64,000 nt of DNA from Xiphydria camelus (taxonomy: Eukaryota; Arthropoda; Insecta; Hymenoptera; Xiphydriidae), in contig OY783194.1 in assembly GCA_963678675.1 (NCBI GenBank), forward strand, positions 22,980,278 to 23,044,277. Reading direction: 5' to 3'. Positions 23,030 to 34,334 of the stretch are shown here, piece after piece. The notes beneath the pieces were generated by a model. It saw only the letters and a list, made by a program, of their open reading frames with translations. It had not been told where the DNA came from and searched no databases. The number at the start of each line of letters is the position of its first letter. Position 1 is the first letter of the stretch. Made by a program: the position numbers and the translations under genes.

Positions 23030-23160
23030 GCCTGACCTACCCTTCCACAGTACGACCTGACCAGGATCATACATCAGGGCTAGGGTACGGCTGGGTCCCA
23101 CCTGGTCCGCCCTTCAACGATACGACCTGACCAGGATCGCATCTCCGGGCTAGGTTACGG
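23030..23160. repeat. 65-bp direct repeat in the gypsy 3' region
   Basis: TACGACCTGACCAGGATC followed by GGGCTAGG(G/T)TACGG occurs at about 23043-23095 and again at about 23111-23160, with CCACCTGGTCC between. It lies between the end of pol and the 3' LTR, where a few retrotransposons carry tandem repeats. No env ORF is recognisable in 22785-23420. Confidence 0.7.
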
Positions 23161-23420
23161 AGAAAAATAGAACTGACCGATCGTCTGCAGCACGATCCCT
23201 GGTCTGTTGCACTGCAGTACAACACGACCCCCCTTACCGCGCCTCAGCGCAGTAAGGTAAACAACTGCCGTCCACGCCGCAGCGCAGAACGACCAAACAT
23301 AGCCCATTTACACGTCAGTGCACCTCAGTGTAATCCGGCCAAACCACTGTACAACTCTGCAGAGTATGTACAGCCAAATAACCACCTAATTGTCTCAGCA
23401 CAATTACGGCGACTCACCCG

Positions 23421-26400
23421 CTACTGTGTGGCATCAAACGTGACCCATCTCCGCACACTGTCCACAGCCACCACGCTGCGTTGGTTGGCCGCCTTCCTCA
23501 AATCCCGCAGATCCTGTACCTCGTACCGATCGTTAGGAAGCACAGCGGTTACCTTGAAGGGTCCCTTCGCCTTCGCCAATAGCTTCCTGCTGTCTCCGGT
23601 TGCTCTAGGTTCAGCAGTTACCATAACTACGTCCCCTATAGCATACTTAGGCGGCTTGAATCTGCGGATATCGAACCGCCTCTTCTGCTCCGCTTGCTCA
23701 GCATCCGTGGACGCCTTAGCAGCCTCCCTCAGCCCTCGCAGATCGACCTGATCTAGGGTATCCTGGATCTCCGCGATCAGCTTAGCATCCGCCATGCTTC
23801 GTGGTTTGAACCCGAAGAGTAGCTGAGTTGGTGTCATCCTCGTAGTCCTATTGGTTGAGCTATTGATGGCACTCTGGACCTTTTTTACATGGCGGTCCCA
23901 TAATACCTCGTCTCCTCCAGCACAAGTTGCTGAAAGAGAACTCAAGACCGTACGATTCATGCGCTCATATTGACCGTTGGCACGAGGTGTAGCTACGGCA
24001 TTAAGTACGTGTTTAATGCCGTACTCGATACAGAAAGCTTTGAACCTGTGCGACATAAACGCTGATCCTCTCTCGGTCGCTTATGATACGACTTGGTGCG
24101 CCGAAAATTGCAATCATTTGACCTAGTGCTTTCAATACTCCTTTAGTAGACGTATTCCGAACAGGTTCGAGTATACAAAATTTGGTGAACCCTTCGACAA
24201 TGACAAGAATTTGGGTATTTTTACTCTTACTCATTACAAATGGTCCCACGTGGTCTAGATGAATGGTATGGAAAGGAATTGACACCTTCTCAATCGGGTT
24301 TAATAGTCCAGGTTTACGACCCGTCGACTTCTTATAGTACAAACAATTTAAGCATGAGTTAACATATTTCGAAACAAACCTCCTCATGCCTTTGAACCAG
24401 TAATTTTCGCGAACCTTCTCTAATGTCTTTTCAATGGCGAAATGCCCTTGTTCATCATGGCACAATTTAACGACTTGAAATCGCGACATACGAGGTACTA
24501 GCCATCTGTTCCCCTCCTCGGTTCTGCGGAAAATTACCCCCCTTTTAAGCACGTACTTATTAAAGTACTGCTGAGTGCTCGGTTGGATATCTCCTGATTT
24601 TAATATTTTAAATATTACTTCAATTTCGGGATCCTGTAATTGAGCTGCCTTAATCCACTCGCTTTCGGTAATATCGACAGCTAAACAATCTACGGGGTTG
24701 CGACTCAGATAGTCGACGTGAGACATTTGAGTACCCGGACGGTAGACTATTTCAAAATCATAATCCTGCAAGTATACCCACCATCGAGCAACTCGTTGAT
24801 GGATGTCTTTTTTGTTAGCTGTAGCTCGCACAGCGTTACAATCCGTTACGACCTTGAATCTAATGCCTAACAAATAAACACGGAAATGTTTCAATGCTGT
24901 GAATATAGCCAAGGTCTCTAAATCGTATGAGTGATATCTTTGCTGCTCAGGAGTTGTTTTGCAGCTGAAGTATGCAATTACTCGTTTGACATTCCCTTGA
25001 ATTTGCAATAATATTGCCCCTAGCCCTACCGCGCTAGCGTCAGTGTGTACTTCAGTTTCACACGTGGGGTCGAAAATTGCCAAAATGGGTCTGCTAGACA
25101 ATGCCGTTTTGATGCTCTCCACGGCCTTTTGTTCCTCAATACCCCAAACCCAAGGGGTATCCTTCCTCAATAAATTTGTAAGTGGTGCCGCCTTCCTGGC
25201 GAAGTCACGAACAAATTTACGAAAGTAACCCGCAAGTCCGAGAAATTGTCTAATTTGTTTCACGTCTTTAGGGATATCGGCGTTCAGGACCGCCTCGATT
25301 TTACGAGATCCCGGACGGACTCCCTCACTCGATATTTCGCGCCCTAAGTATTCGATTTTCCGTTGGAAAAATCTGCATTTAGCGAGGTTCACTGTTAGTT
25401 TATTTTTCAGGAATTCCTTTAGTATTACTTCCAATAATTCAAACCCTTCCTCGTCAGTTTTCGTTGGAAGTAGCACGTCATCGAGATATACTAAAGCGCT
25501 TCCTTTTACTAGTTTATTCATTGTTTTTTGGAAGACCGCTGGTGCATTAACTAAACCGAATGGCATACGTAAAAATTCCCAGCGACCATCCGGTGTCACA
25601 AATGCAGTTTTTTCCACCGAATCTGGGTGCATAGGGATTTGGTAAAATCCGGACTTTTTAAATCTAAGGAAGTGAAGACCTTTTTTTTGCTGAGTTGGTC
25701 GATTTGTTCGTCGATCAACGGCAATGGATACTGAATACGCTTTGTAATTTTATTGAGACCGCGATAATCTATTGCCAAACGACTGTCCCCAGTTTTCTTA
25801 CCTACTAATACGGTCGGGCTACCGTAAGGAGAAGAACTTTCGCGGACAATCCCACACTCGACGAGTTCGTCTACGATTTCCTTAATTTTCTCTCGGTGTA
25901 ATGGAGGTACGCGGCGGGTTTTATGAAAAACCGGTGTGTCGGTCATTAATTCGATTTTCATTTCCGCCGCATTGGTACACCCCAATTCCTTCAAGTTAAG
26001 TGAGACACACGCCCGGTATTTATTTAATAATTTTAGTAATCGGGTCTTCAATTCCTCACTCAAATCCACGCCGATAAGATCGTGTTCCTCAATAGGTTTC
26101 AAACTGCTAATGTCTATTCCGTTTACTTCTAACGGTTCTTTGTTACTACTCACGTTATCCACCGAAAAGGTCACTCCTCGGTAATTAGATATCGCTTGCA
26201 CTCCGGGTTTACTTAAAGTGTTTCTGCCGATTAAGATTTCGGACGATAAATCGTCGTCAGCGACCACGAAAACTTCAATTCTGAATGGAATGTTGTCGAT
26301 AAGAACTTTCAATTTAGAACGAGCTAAGGGAGCAACTAGCGAATGGTTGAATCCTGATAATACTATGCTTGTTTTATAGAACTTTAATTTTAATTGGCGT

Positions 26401-26474
26401 GCAAGAGACTCTCGAATGATTGAGCATTGAGCTCCTAAGTCAACCGTAAACATTTTTTCTTCGATATCCAACAC
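23421..26474 (-). pseudogene. gypsy pol: protease, reverse transcriptase, RNase H, integrase; two frameshifts
   Basis: Order on the minus strand: aspartic protease with VDLGAQCSII (about 26440, where D-T/S-G-A is normal), RT with LDLKS near 25650 and YLDD near 25480, RNase H with HTDASAVGLG (about 25050), integrase zinc finger H-x..-H..C-x2-C (about 24470-24350), first catalytic Asp in HLDHVGP (about 24260), second in RIISDR (about 24080). The frame breaks between residues of the RT palm near 25635 and again just after the second integrase Asp near 24055; the final third with PRANGQYERMNR continues in 23421-24056. The Leu in the protease motif is unexpected and would normally be inactivating. 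Confidence 0.9.
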
Positions 26475-26570
26475 GCAAGGCTTTACTGGTTTACTAACGG
26501 TGCCGGGTTGAATCTGTAATACGTCTAGCGGTTGTCTTTCCTGTGGTGCCGAGGCAACCCTGTCGGCTAG

Positions 26571-27998
26571 TCATGCTGCCCCTTCCTTCTGGGCTCTCTT
26601 TTCTTTATCCTTAGTTTGCTTATTAATTCTAGCGAAGCAAAATTTCTCGGTATGGCCTGGCTCCCCGCAGTGGTTACATTTGAAACGCTTGACTTTATCG
26701 TCTCTAGATGAATCATTGCCAACACCTTTCCTAACGGTACCCTTGGCTAGACCTGACTCGCCTACGTCCTTCCCCTCACCCGCTAATTCTGGGCAATCCG
26801 CCCTTCTATGACCCCTTTTCCCACAATGGAAACAGCCGTTTGAATCGAGCCGCGGATTCCTAGATTTTAGCGTACTTGAATCGGAATAATGTTTCTTCAC
26901 TTTCGACTCGCTAAAGAATTTTGATTCCCTAGGTTTATCCGTCGCGAGAGTCTCCAAACATTCGTTCAAATCCGCTATCGAATGTTTCTTAGCTGTTTTG
27001 AGACTCAGCCGTACCTGATCGTCGTGTATTTCGTGTACTACAAATTCTACAATTTTTGATTCCGGGATATCTAAATTTAGTTTGTTTATCCTCTTTATTT
27101 TCTCGAAGCAGTAGACTTGTAAATTCTGACCGGGTATACTCCTGAATGTATCAGCAAGCTCAAACAGTCTCCCGAAATTTTCTTCCCCAGAAAACTGTCT
27201 GATTAAAGTTACTTTGAATGCCTCCCAAGACACTGGAGGAGGCCTCAGCCCGTCGAACCATCTTTTAGCGATCCCTTGTAGTTTCAATTGTGATAGAAAT
27301 AGTTTGTGAGCGTCAGGCCACTTATACATTAATCCGTACATCTCGACTCTTTCCAACCATTCCGTAGCCGATAAAACCTTCTTTTCCGGATCGAATTCCG
27401 GCAAAATTTTCTCGTTTATATACTTATTAGAACCCGTCGTATTATCCTTAATCAACGCCGAAAGCACCTCGGTCAACCTTGCAAGATCGGACTCACCAGA
27501 TGTCGTATCACTACTTGGCGTTCGATCGTCACCAGCGCCCGTCGATTGGTCTCCCGGTCGGCCGGGGTTCTGCCACCCTTGACGCTCTGGCACTTTTCCC
27601 CAGTGCCTGTCGGTCGATCTGGAGTGGTACCGGTCTCATTTATCCTCTTGCCTTTCTCGTTCACTGCTCCGGCCGTGAGACCCTCGTGAACGTTCTCGGA
27701 GATGGTAAGCAGATCGTCTGCTCGGGCGATGACTGTCGCGGACATGACTCCTGCTGCGACGTCTCCCTCCAAGACGATTCGCTGAACTCCGCCTGCTATC
27801 CCGGCGTCGTCCACGGTGTTGCGAACTTCCGGATCTGCTGCGATCACGGTTGCTGAACTCGGAACTCCTTGGATTCCCAAGACGCCGCCTGCTTCCCTCG
27901 GAGCTTCTTGACCTGCACCGACGTCGCTCGGGGCTTGACGTTCGCAGATGCCTCGGGCTTCGCGAACGACTATGGATGCGTTCACTCCTGCCATCCAT
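26571..27998 (-). pseudogene. gypsy gag with Arg/Ser-rich N-terminus and two CCHC knuckles; in-frame TGA
   Basis: From ATG at 27998 (MDGRSERIHSRSRSP) the first about 120 residues are an Arg/Ser dipeptide domain. After a TGA at 27636-27638 the same frame continues (VPERQGWQNPGRPG) into a capsid-like region with WLERVEMYG and WFDGLRPPP. Two zinc knuckles follow: CFHCGKRGHRRADC and CNHCGEPGHTEKFC. A second TGA (26571-26573) closes gag, and pol follows in the same frame. Both stops could be CGA-to-TGA changes, or programmed read-through sites. Confidence 0.85.
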
Positions 27999-28074
27999 GG
28001 TGACAGAACGGGGAAGACGGTTGACACGGCTCGACACGAGAATTCCCTGATTGGCACTCACGCGACACGTGAGC

Positions 28075-28088
28075 AATCCCACTTCTGA
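28075..28088 (-). other. Primer-binding site of the gypsy element (tRNA-Leu type)
   Basis: Next to the 5' LTR the plus strand reads AATCCCACTTCTGA, which matches the 3' acceptor/T-arm region of insect tRNA-Leu a few bases in from CCA. Some gypsy lineages, such as mdg3-like elements, are reported to prime from such a site. The tRNA match is from memory. Confidence 0.55.
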
Positions 28089-28090
28089 TC

Positions 28091-28384
28091 TGTAGTAAAT
28101 ATTTCTCCGAAAGGAACAGTTAATAAACTATAACGCGACTAAGACTCGACTTCGGCTCCTCGCCGAAGTAGCTCTAGCGATGGTCGAAAGAGAGAATGCC
28201 TTCCGAGCTGCCCGGCCAGTCCTTATGACCGGCTCGTCCCTTGTTCCGAGCCGATCACCGTGCGTTCGCAGGTAGCGTCCGTGTCCTGTTAGTCGGACGA
28301 TCGGTACGGTCGTCCGTGCGTCACGCGGGATGTCCCGTTAACGGCCCGCAGCCCCTAGGTTTATCCGTCGAATCGTTCCTCACA
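28091..28384 (-). repeat. 5' LTR of the gypsy element
   Basis: Same sequence as 22499-22784 except the variable segment near 28200. It ends CGTTCCTCACA and is followed by the target copy TGTC (28385-28388). Confidence 0.9.
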
Positions 28385-28543
28385 TGTCACTCACTAAGTG
28401 ACGTTATTTTTTTGTTGTCAAAATGATATCAAACGTCTTTCAGAAATGACAAAGTAATGATAGAACCTTATTATTTTATCATTTTTGAAAGACATTTGAT
28501 GTAATTTTGATCAAGGAATTGCGTCATTTAATGAGTTACATTA

Positions 28544-28760
28544 TCTATATAAATAAAAATGTAAATGTTCATTTCGTCCTAGTAATTGCCCGTTGAAGCT
28601 GTTTTCTCCCGTTATTGCCATTGCGAACAAGGTCTTCAATAAAACCATTGGTCCCGGTAAACTGCGGTGACATCTGCAGAAAATGCGAACCGTTTTGCGA
28701 GCTAACGAAATGCCATAAAGTTTCGTTGTACGACAGGTCACGTCATTTTTTGTGCCCGAT
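28544..28760 (+). mobile_element. Helitron-like 5' terminus
   Basis: TCTATATAAATAAAAATG directly after an A at 28543 is the typical start of insect Helitrons (TC start, insertion between A and T). The following about 200 bp include CCCGTTGAAG and CGTTGTACGACAGG words common in such ends. No 3' CTRR hairpin end was identified, and 28760-28980 holds nothing recognisable. Confidence 0.4.
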
Positions 28761-29013
28761 TAAGGGACATATCCGTTGTCTTTGAGAACTGTAACATGTA
28801 TTTTGGTATCCCGCCTCTTTCCCTCTTCTGCTTCACACCGGCAACAAAAAGAGGACGCTAACTAATTTTAACCGAAATTAATTAGCCAATGCGATATGAT
28901 GATTATAGTTGCGTGTGGTATTGCGTATATGCAAGGTCCAATTATTAAATAATGTATTCTGCTTTCTTATATAGACACTGTAACATTTTGAAATGAACAT
29001 AATATATTTATTT

Positions 29014-30571
29014 TCAATCTTTTATTGTATACAAACATTTAAATAGTATAGGAAAGATTTCCTTCTTCCAAAATGCTTCACATTTTGAAACTATGTCCTC
29101 TGCAAGTTTCTTGTCGAATAGTTCCTCTACTACCGTGACCTTCTTGTTCTGTTCAAAATTTGGATCGGCTATGCAAAAGAAACACTTGTTCTTCTGGCAC
29201 ATAAGTAACTGTACTTGTACTTGTGCTTTGCATTTTGCCGTTAGTTTATTATCTCTTATGAGATAATTTGAAATATTCTTTTCAGAAAATGGACATTTAA
29301 TTTCTATTAAAACTGTATCAGACGTCCCATCAGGTGAAGCCCCAATAATGGGATGGTTGCTTGAAAGAAAATTATTCCTGAATTTAAAAACTTCATATAT
29401 TCTTTTGCCGTTCAATTACTTCAATCACAAATCTCTCCAATTTTCTACCGCGTGTCATAGCAACTGTGTCGCGAAGTTTAATTATTCCAATTACTTGCTC
29501 AACAAACGTTCCTGCAGTCTTGCAATGCATAGCAGTGTATGCCTTAGATGCAGTAATTCTCCCATATCGCATGTCATGCCACAGTGGAGAATCACTCTGC
29601 AGAACAGTTTGTTGATTGACTTCATCGCAAACTTGCTGAGTCATTTTACTAGACGCGAACTGCATAAACGTATTGCAATCACTTCCCCCATCTTGTACAA
29701 AATTTATCATCAAATTATGCAGACCAATAGTTCTTGGAGACTGCACATTTGTAAATTGTTTTACAATTTGGGTTGAAGAGCTTTGCGTTGATGCTTTTGC
29801 CAGTGCATTATTTAAAAAATCGTACGATGTCGGAGGTGGCAAAGATATTGCACCGAAATCTTTTGATTGGAGAGATTGTGCATTCATACCTACTCCTGAC
29901 AGCTTTGATTTTTTCCAGTAGCACGTTATTGAAGTCTTCGCTGGTTCTTCGCTGCGCCGATGAGCCCACATCAGGAACGCCACTGCATGCTTACAGCCAC
30001 CTGAAAATATTAACAAATAACAATTAAGTTTTCTTTACTGTACATGGTTAATTGCACCTTTTCAAAAATGCCTTGTGTCAGTTGTAAGACAAAATTTACC
30101 AAGAGACGCTGGACAATCGAGACACTGTACGCTGATCACTTTTTCTGCATTTTCATCGACGACCATGATGACGGTGTAATTTTTATTCCGAACTTTATGT
30201 TCGGGGCATATCCTGCACCGTACTGTGCAAAGGCATCCTTCCCTCTTTAACTGGACATAGCCGATAGCGTTGTCACCGTAAGTGACGCGGGCAGAACTGC
30301 AACAATATTATATTTATTTATTTGTTATTTATTTCGTACTGTATTAATATACAATTATATATATAGGAGATAGTCTCTTTTATTCGTGAAGTAAATATAA
30401 TTTTTATATAGATATGTATAAAAGGAAAATCTGAGAAACTAACCTCACTTCTTTCACACCGCGAACCTCGGCTATTGAAAAATCGCTGCTGCTGGAAAAA
30501 AATTCAGCGACCATCAGAGAATCTACTCTAGGTAGATTGTCTGATTGTGCCTGAATAAAAAGAGGCTCCAT
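29014..30571 (-). pseudogene. Spliced SWIM-finger plus YqaJ-nuclease gene of ISL2EU type, one frameshift
   Basis: Three exons fit consensus splice sites: exon 1 30444-30571 (MEPLFIQAQSDNLPRVDSLM..., donor GTTAGT), exon 2 30100-30296 (VTYGDNAIGYVQLKREGC, donor GTAAAT), exon 3 from 30000 (acceptor TTTTCAG). All phases match. Exon 3 starts in a SWIM-like finger (CLDCPASL | GGCKHAVAFL spans the junction). It then has a linker and the YqaJ exonuclease core: WHDMRYGRITASK, GASPDG and IEIKCPF supply the catalytic Asp and Glu-x-Lys. Near 29412 one extra base shifts the frame; otherwise the gene is intact to TAA 29014. YqaJ proteins of this kind accompany ISL2EU transposases, and a transposase fragment lies upstream at 34335-34800. 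Confidence 0.8.
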
Positions 30572-31459
30572 TCTTCCTGCTTCACTTTCACTTCACTCCA
30601 CTTTTTAAATCTGCGCGCTGTACGTCCAACACCATGCGACGCTACGGCAAGGCTGCCGGGAGTGCAATTGGATGGTAGGGGGGAGTGTTGTACCTTGGAC
30701 TACTTTTCAAATTTTAATAATTTTTTTCGACATTTTTTAAAATGAATTAATCTAATCGTGACTAGCGTACTTAGTGTTATATTTCAAGTATTCAGAACAA
30801 AATTCGCAAAAGGTTAATTTTATATTATCATACTGATAACTGAAAGGACATTTTTACTTGCAAATTGTCCCAAGGTACAACCGGGGCTTGAACCTTGGGA
30901 CAATTTTAATTGTACCTTGGGACAACAGTAATTGTATATCCGGTTAAGAAATAAATAAATACAAAAACATCCAAAGTATTCATAACATATTTATTAATAC
31001 ACATTAAAAGATATGAAGTCTACTGGAAAGCAGAGTTGTTCCATTAGGCGTTCTGATCCTTCAACTACTGTTGGTTTTGGTAATTTTCTCAAAATATTCG
31101 ACTCGTTGATTTCATATAATTCTTCATTCTCCACAAATTTGTTACTTTTCATTATTTTTTAAAAATAAACAACCTCAAAACATCGTTCTTCCAAAATCTT
31201 TTCTATTTCCACTATGTAGTGACGCACAGACTTTTTTCCCTTCAATTCTATTAACACAAAGTCTCCTTCTGATATTGTTGAATGTTCTATATTCCTTTCT
31301 TGTTCTATTTCCATCCTTTCTTCTTCAATTAGTTTTTCAAAAAATAACCGTCTTCATCACCAAAAGAATCTACATAGGTATTTCAGTATTATCGTCGTCG
31401 GAACTGTCTTCAAAAACTCGTTTGGTCACTTTTTGTACTTTGGTTTTGGATTTTTTGGC

Positions 31460-33038
31460 CTATCTCTTTAAATATTCCATTTCCAACTCATTTTTTTCAG
31501 GGGTTTCCGTCAATATTCTGGATTTTCCTTTCTTTCTTCCTCCTTTAGTCATTCTCGGGGCAGCCTTTGGATACGGTCTTATCATTTCAGGGCTCACAAA
31601 GTGTCTTGGAGACACATTTTGAGGTAGATGCGATGGTCCAGGTTCGTCAAAATTTTCAATCTGATCTACAACTGCATTTTCAGTATTAGTCTCTGGTCGA
31701 TCTGTGACAAAGGCACCCAAAAATTCGTCTTCACCAAATATTTCTGAATTTAAAGGACAAATGCCTGTTACAGAAAATCCTGTTGTAATGTTCTGTTGAG
31801 TAAACGCTTTTGGGTAGGCTTTTCCAACAATTTCAGCAATTTGGTACAGAGTAATTGGTTTTCCTGGATTTTGGAGCATACATTCACTAACAGCTTGATT
31901 GTAATAAGTCTTATAAGGGCCAAACACAGTTCGGTCGGTGGGGTGGAAATGTGAGTTACACGACACCATTGGACTTCGCAAGGTCAATTACCGGAATGGA
32001 TATGTGGCTCTCATGATTGTCAAAAACTAACAAAACTGGGTTCTCCTTGGATGGCTTTACATGATCGATGAAATTCCTCATGTACTGCAGGAATTTTTCT
32101 TTGTTAGACCATCCCGAGGGATTGGCAGCTCCAATTGTACCTGGAGGAGCTCTGTTCAACATATGTTCTTTAAAGTGAACTCGCGGAAATATTAGCATTG
32201 GTGGTATGTGGTTTCCTATGGCACTTATGCCAGCAATCACAGTTATATTGATTCTACGTTCTCCCGAAGTCATGCAGCCTACTTGTTTTACTCCTTTAGG
32301 AACTACAATACGCGGTGGAACGTGAACGGTGGTATTTCCCGTTTCATCCACATTATATATGAGGAGCACAGTTCCAAAACTCGTTTAGTCCATTCGCAGT
32401 TTGTCCTATAATTGCTAATAGTTTAGCGATTATAAGACAAACTGCGAATGGACTAAATGAGTTTTGGAACTGTGCTCCTCATATGTTGCTTGGTAAAAAC
32501 TTGTACTTTTCTAGGCAGGTCTTAATTTTGGTAAAAAAATCAGCAACGACTCTTTTGTTAAAAGAGGTCGAACGCGAGAGACTAGTTGCCTCCGGTTTTC
32601 TTAGTGATAATTTGGTATGCCAATTCAAAAACCACCGAAGCCACTCTCTGCCCGCTCTTTTCTCCTCCTTCCATTTATCCGGAATTGTTTTGTTATTCTT
32701 ACAGGCATACTGAAAAGCCAATACTCGAACTTCTTGCTTATTTAAACCATAATGGAGTCGAGGTGAAAACTGCAAATACTCCTCTAGCTGTTTCTCTTCC
32801 TCTCTCTCTTCCATATTGTAAATATTTTTCTTATAGCATTCGTAGCTGAATATTCGAAGTCAGGTTTGCCGGATTCACGGTGTAACTTGATGTGGCGTGC
32901 AAGAGTGCTTTTGCTAACCTTATATAGCGTTGCTGCATCTCTTAAACTACTATTATTACGTAACACAGTAATTGCGGCTAGTTGTAGATTGGCAACGTTA
33001 ACAGGTTTTCTCTTTTTACCAGTTTTACTGCGTAGCAT
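31460..33038 (-). pseudogene. pogo-like (DDE_1) transposase of the 30678-33519 element, broken
   Basis: ATG at 33038 opens MLRSKTGKKRKPVNVANLQL with a helix-turn-helix (residues 15-60, SLRDAATLYKVSKSTLARH). The CENP-B-like second DNA-binding part is in 32479-32814. The first catalytic Asp is in YNVDETGN (about 32350) and the second in LLVFDNHESH (about 32020). The third sits in TDRTVFGPYK (about 31943), next to a short deletion that removes the usual LQP context. Breaks: frameshift near 32800, a 122-bp MITE inserted at 32360-32481, and a stop/shift near 31960. The C-terminal part is Pro/Ser-rich with a basic KGGRKKGKSR. Confidence 0.85.
32360..32481. mobile_element. 122-bp near-perfect hairpin MITE inside the transposase
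   Basis: The arms starting TGAGGAGCACAGTTCCAAAA at 32360 are mirrored to 32481, with about four mismatches over some 54 bp and a short loop. TA flanks it (32358-32359, 32482-32483). Removing it restores the transposase reading between the SNI and YNVDETG residues. Confidence 0.85.
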
Positions 33039-33179
33039 CTTGCTGAAACTATAAAAATATGTAAATTAATAAATAAATCGAGAAAAGAAGTAGACCATCC
33101 AAAAATGCTTATTGTATTGATAAATTGAAAATGGATATGAAAATAATTTATAAAAGAACTAAATATATACTGGGACTAC

Positions 33180-33194
33180 TACTACTACTACTAA

Positions 33195-33225
<31 letters not shown>

Positions 33226-33226
33226 A
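33180..33226. repeat. (ACT)n microsatellite
   Basis: Tandem ACT/CTA triplets with one interruption, inside the 5' side of the pogo-like element. Confidence 0.95.
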
Positions 33227-33539
33227 ATTGGGACTGTCCCAAGGTACATGCATAGTATCGTCCTAAGGTACATGTTATGTATATTGATTAAATTGTGTTG
33301 ATATTTGTTTTCTAGGTTAGGATATTCACGTTTTTTATATTACCAAAAAAATAGGAAGAAACTAAAATCTACACTTAATTCATCCACAAAACTTCTTTTC
33401 TAATCTGGAATGCATACAGTCTTCTGTCGACAAAAATAATTTTTTATATATGACAATAGATGGCGCAATTAGTCTTATTGTCCCAAGGTACATGCGTCCC
33501 AAGGTACAACACTCTCCCCTACTATTGTACAACGGAAAA

Positions 33540-34330
33540 TTGTGACGTATACAAAGTGTTGAGCCAATCACAGACCGTTTTTAGTAGCGTTTGAAATTAG
33601 CCACTTTTAATTGTATTTTTCCGCCGAATAATGCTATTAAAAATTGCAAACACATTTTTGTCATTCATATTTAGGTACATAGAAGCGATTTATATGGTTA
33701 GTAAAAAATTTTTTTTCCAAATGTCTCTTCCCTATTATGTCGTTTGACCCGAGTTTCTCAGTGTATATATACATGTAGAATCGACGCGATACGACTAATG
33801 CATATATTATTGAAATGCATGCGGTTGTCGGGGTGGTCGCGTCACTCGGACAGTTAGAGAGAGAGAGTAACCAGTTTGTTTGTACACACGCGCGTGCCGC
33901 GCTCGCAACGAGTCCCGTAGACGAGAGGGTTGAATGAACGCGGTAACGAGAGGAAACGACACAGCGTGTCGTTCTCTATATTCGCCAACTGTAGTCGGTT
34001 TCGTAAACGGCCTCTAAACTAATAAGCCCAAATGTGTAGCGTCGTAAACCGGTCTCCCTGCATTGCGGCTGTGTAGCGCAGCGACGATTGCACTCCTCGG
34101 TTGGTTTCGAATTCGCACTGTCGTCGCCTGCATGACAGAGAAGGGATAGTTAGGAGGAAACGAATGGACTCGATAAACTGGTTGTTGCGGCGGATCACGG
34201 TTTTACGGTTTCGCACGGTCTCGTCGAAGGTACTGTGAAGGTAGTCGTTCGATTTTATTTATTTAAAGAAAGAATTTACTACGTTTTACTGCAATAATTT
34301 GTTTTCTATAGTAGAGACTGTGCTATAGCG
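33540..34330. other. Unique sequence with GC-richer island, no gene recognised
   Basis: 33820-34220 is less AT-rich, with a GA-dinucleotide run near 33858-33871 and many CG dinucleotides. The only ORF (34019-34216, minus) has no recognisable family. It could be the region between the two genes of a degraded ISL2EU element, or host promoter-like sequence. Confidence 0.3.
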
Positions 34331-34334
34331 CGAC

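Larger units (their letters stand above)
22499..28384 (-). mobile_element. Complete Ty3/gypsy LTR retrotransposon, 5.9 kb
   Basis: Two LTRs (22499-22784 and 28091-28384), a primer-binding site, gag and pol lie in minus-strand order, and TGTC is duplicated immediately outside both LTRs. The LTRs differ by a short replaced segment (TCGTCG on the left against GAGCTGCCCGGCCA on the right) and few other bases, so the insertion is not ancient. Gag and pol share one frame but carry in-frame TGA codons and frameshifts, so this copy is not intact. No envelope gene is recognisable between pol and the 3' LTR. Confidence 0.9.
22491..28543. mobile_element. MITE split by the gypsy insertion (22491-22498 plus 28385-28543)
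   Basis: The 8 bp before the left LTR plus the sequence after the right LTR form one inverted-repeat element. The outer end ATAATGTCACTCACTAAGTG is matched by the inverted right end at about 28482-28543 (CATTTGATGTAATTTTGATC..GAGTTACATTAT). Without the gypsy element it is about 163 bp. The gypsy target duplication TGTC falls inside its TIR. Confidence 0.65.
30678..33519 (-). mobile_element. pogo-like transposon, 2.8 kb, TA target duplication
   Basis: TIRs GGGG(G/A)GAGTGTTGTACCTTGG start at 30678 and end at 33519, with TA at 30676-30677 and 33520-33521. The core TTGTCCCAAGGTACA recurs at 30868-30880, 30892-30905 (inverted), 30912-30925 (inverted), 33235-33246, 33271 (variant), 33479 and 33497. 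It inserted between the YqaJ gene and the ISL2EU transposase fragment. 30930-31460 is the transposase 3' region and 33040-33235 the 5' side. Confidence 0.85.

Noticed and set aside
22847..23101. 84-codon minus ORF between gypsy pol and the 3' LTR, possible env
   Set aside because: Too short; no signal peptide, furin site or membrane segment seen; overlaps a direct repeat.
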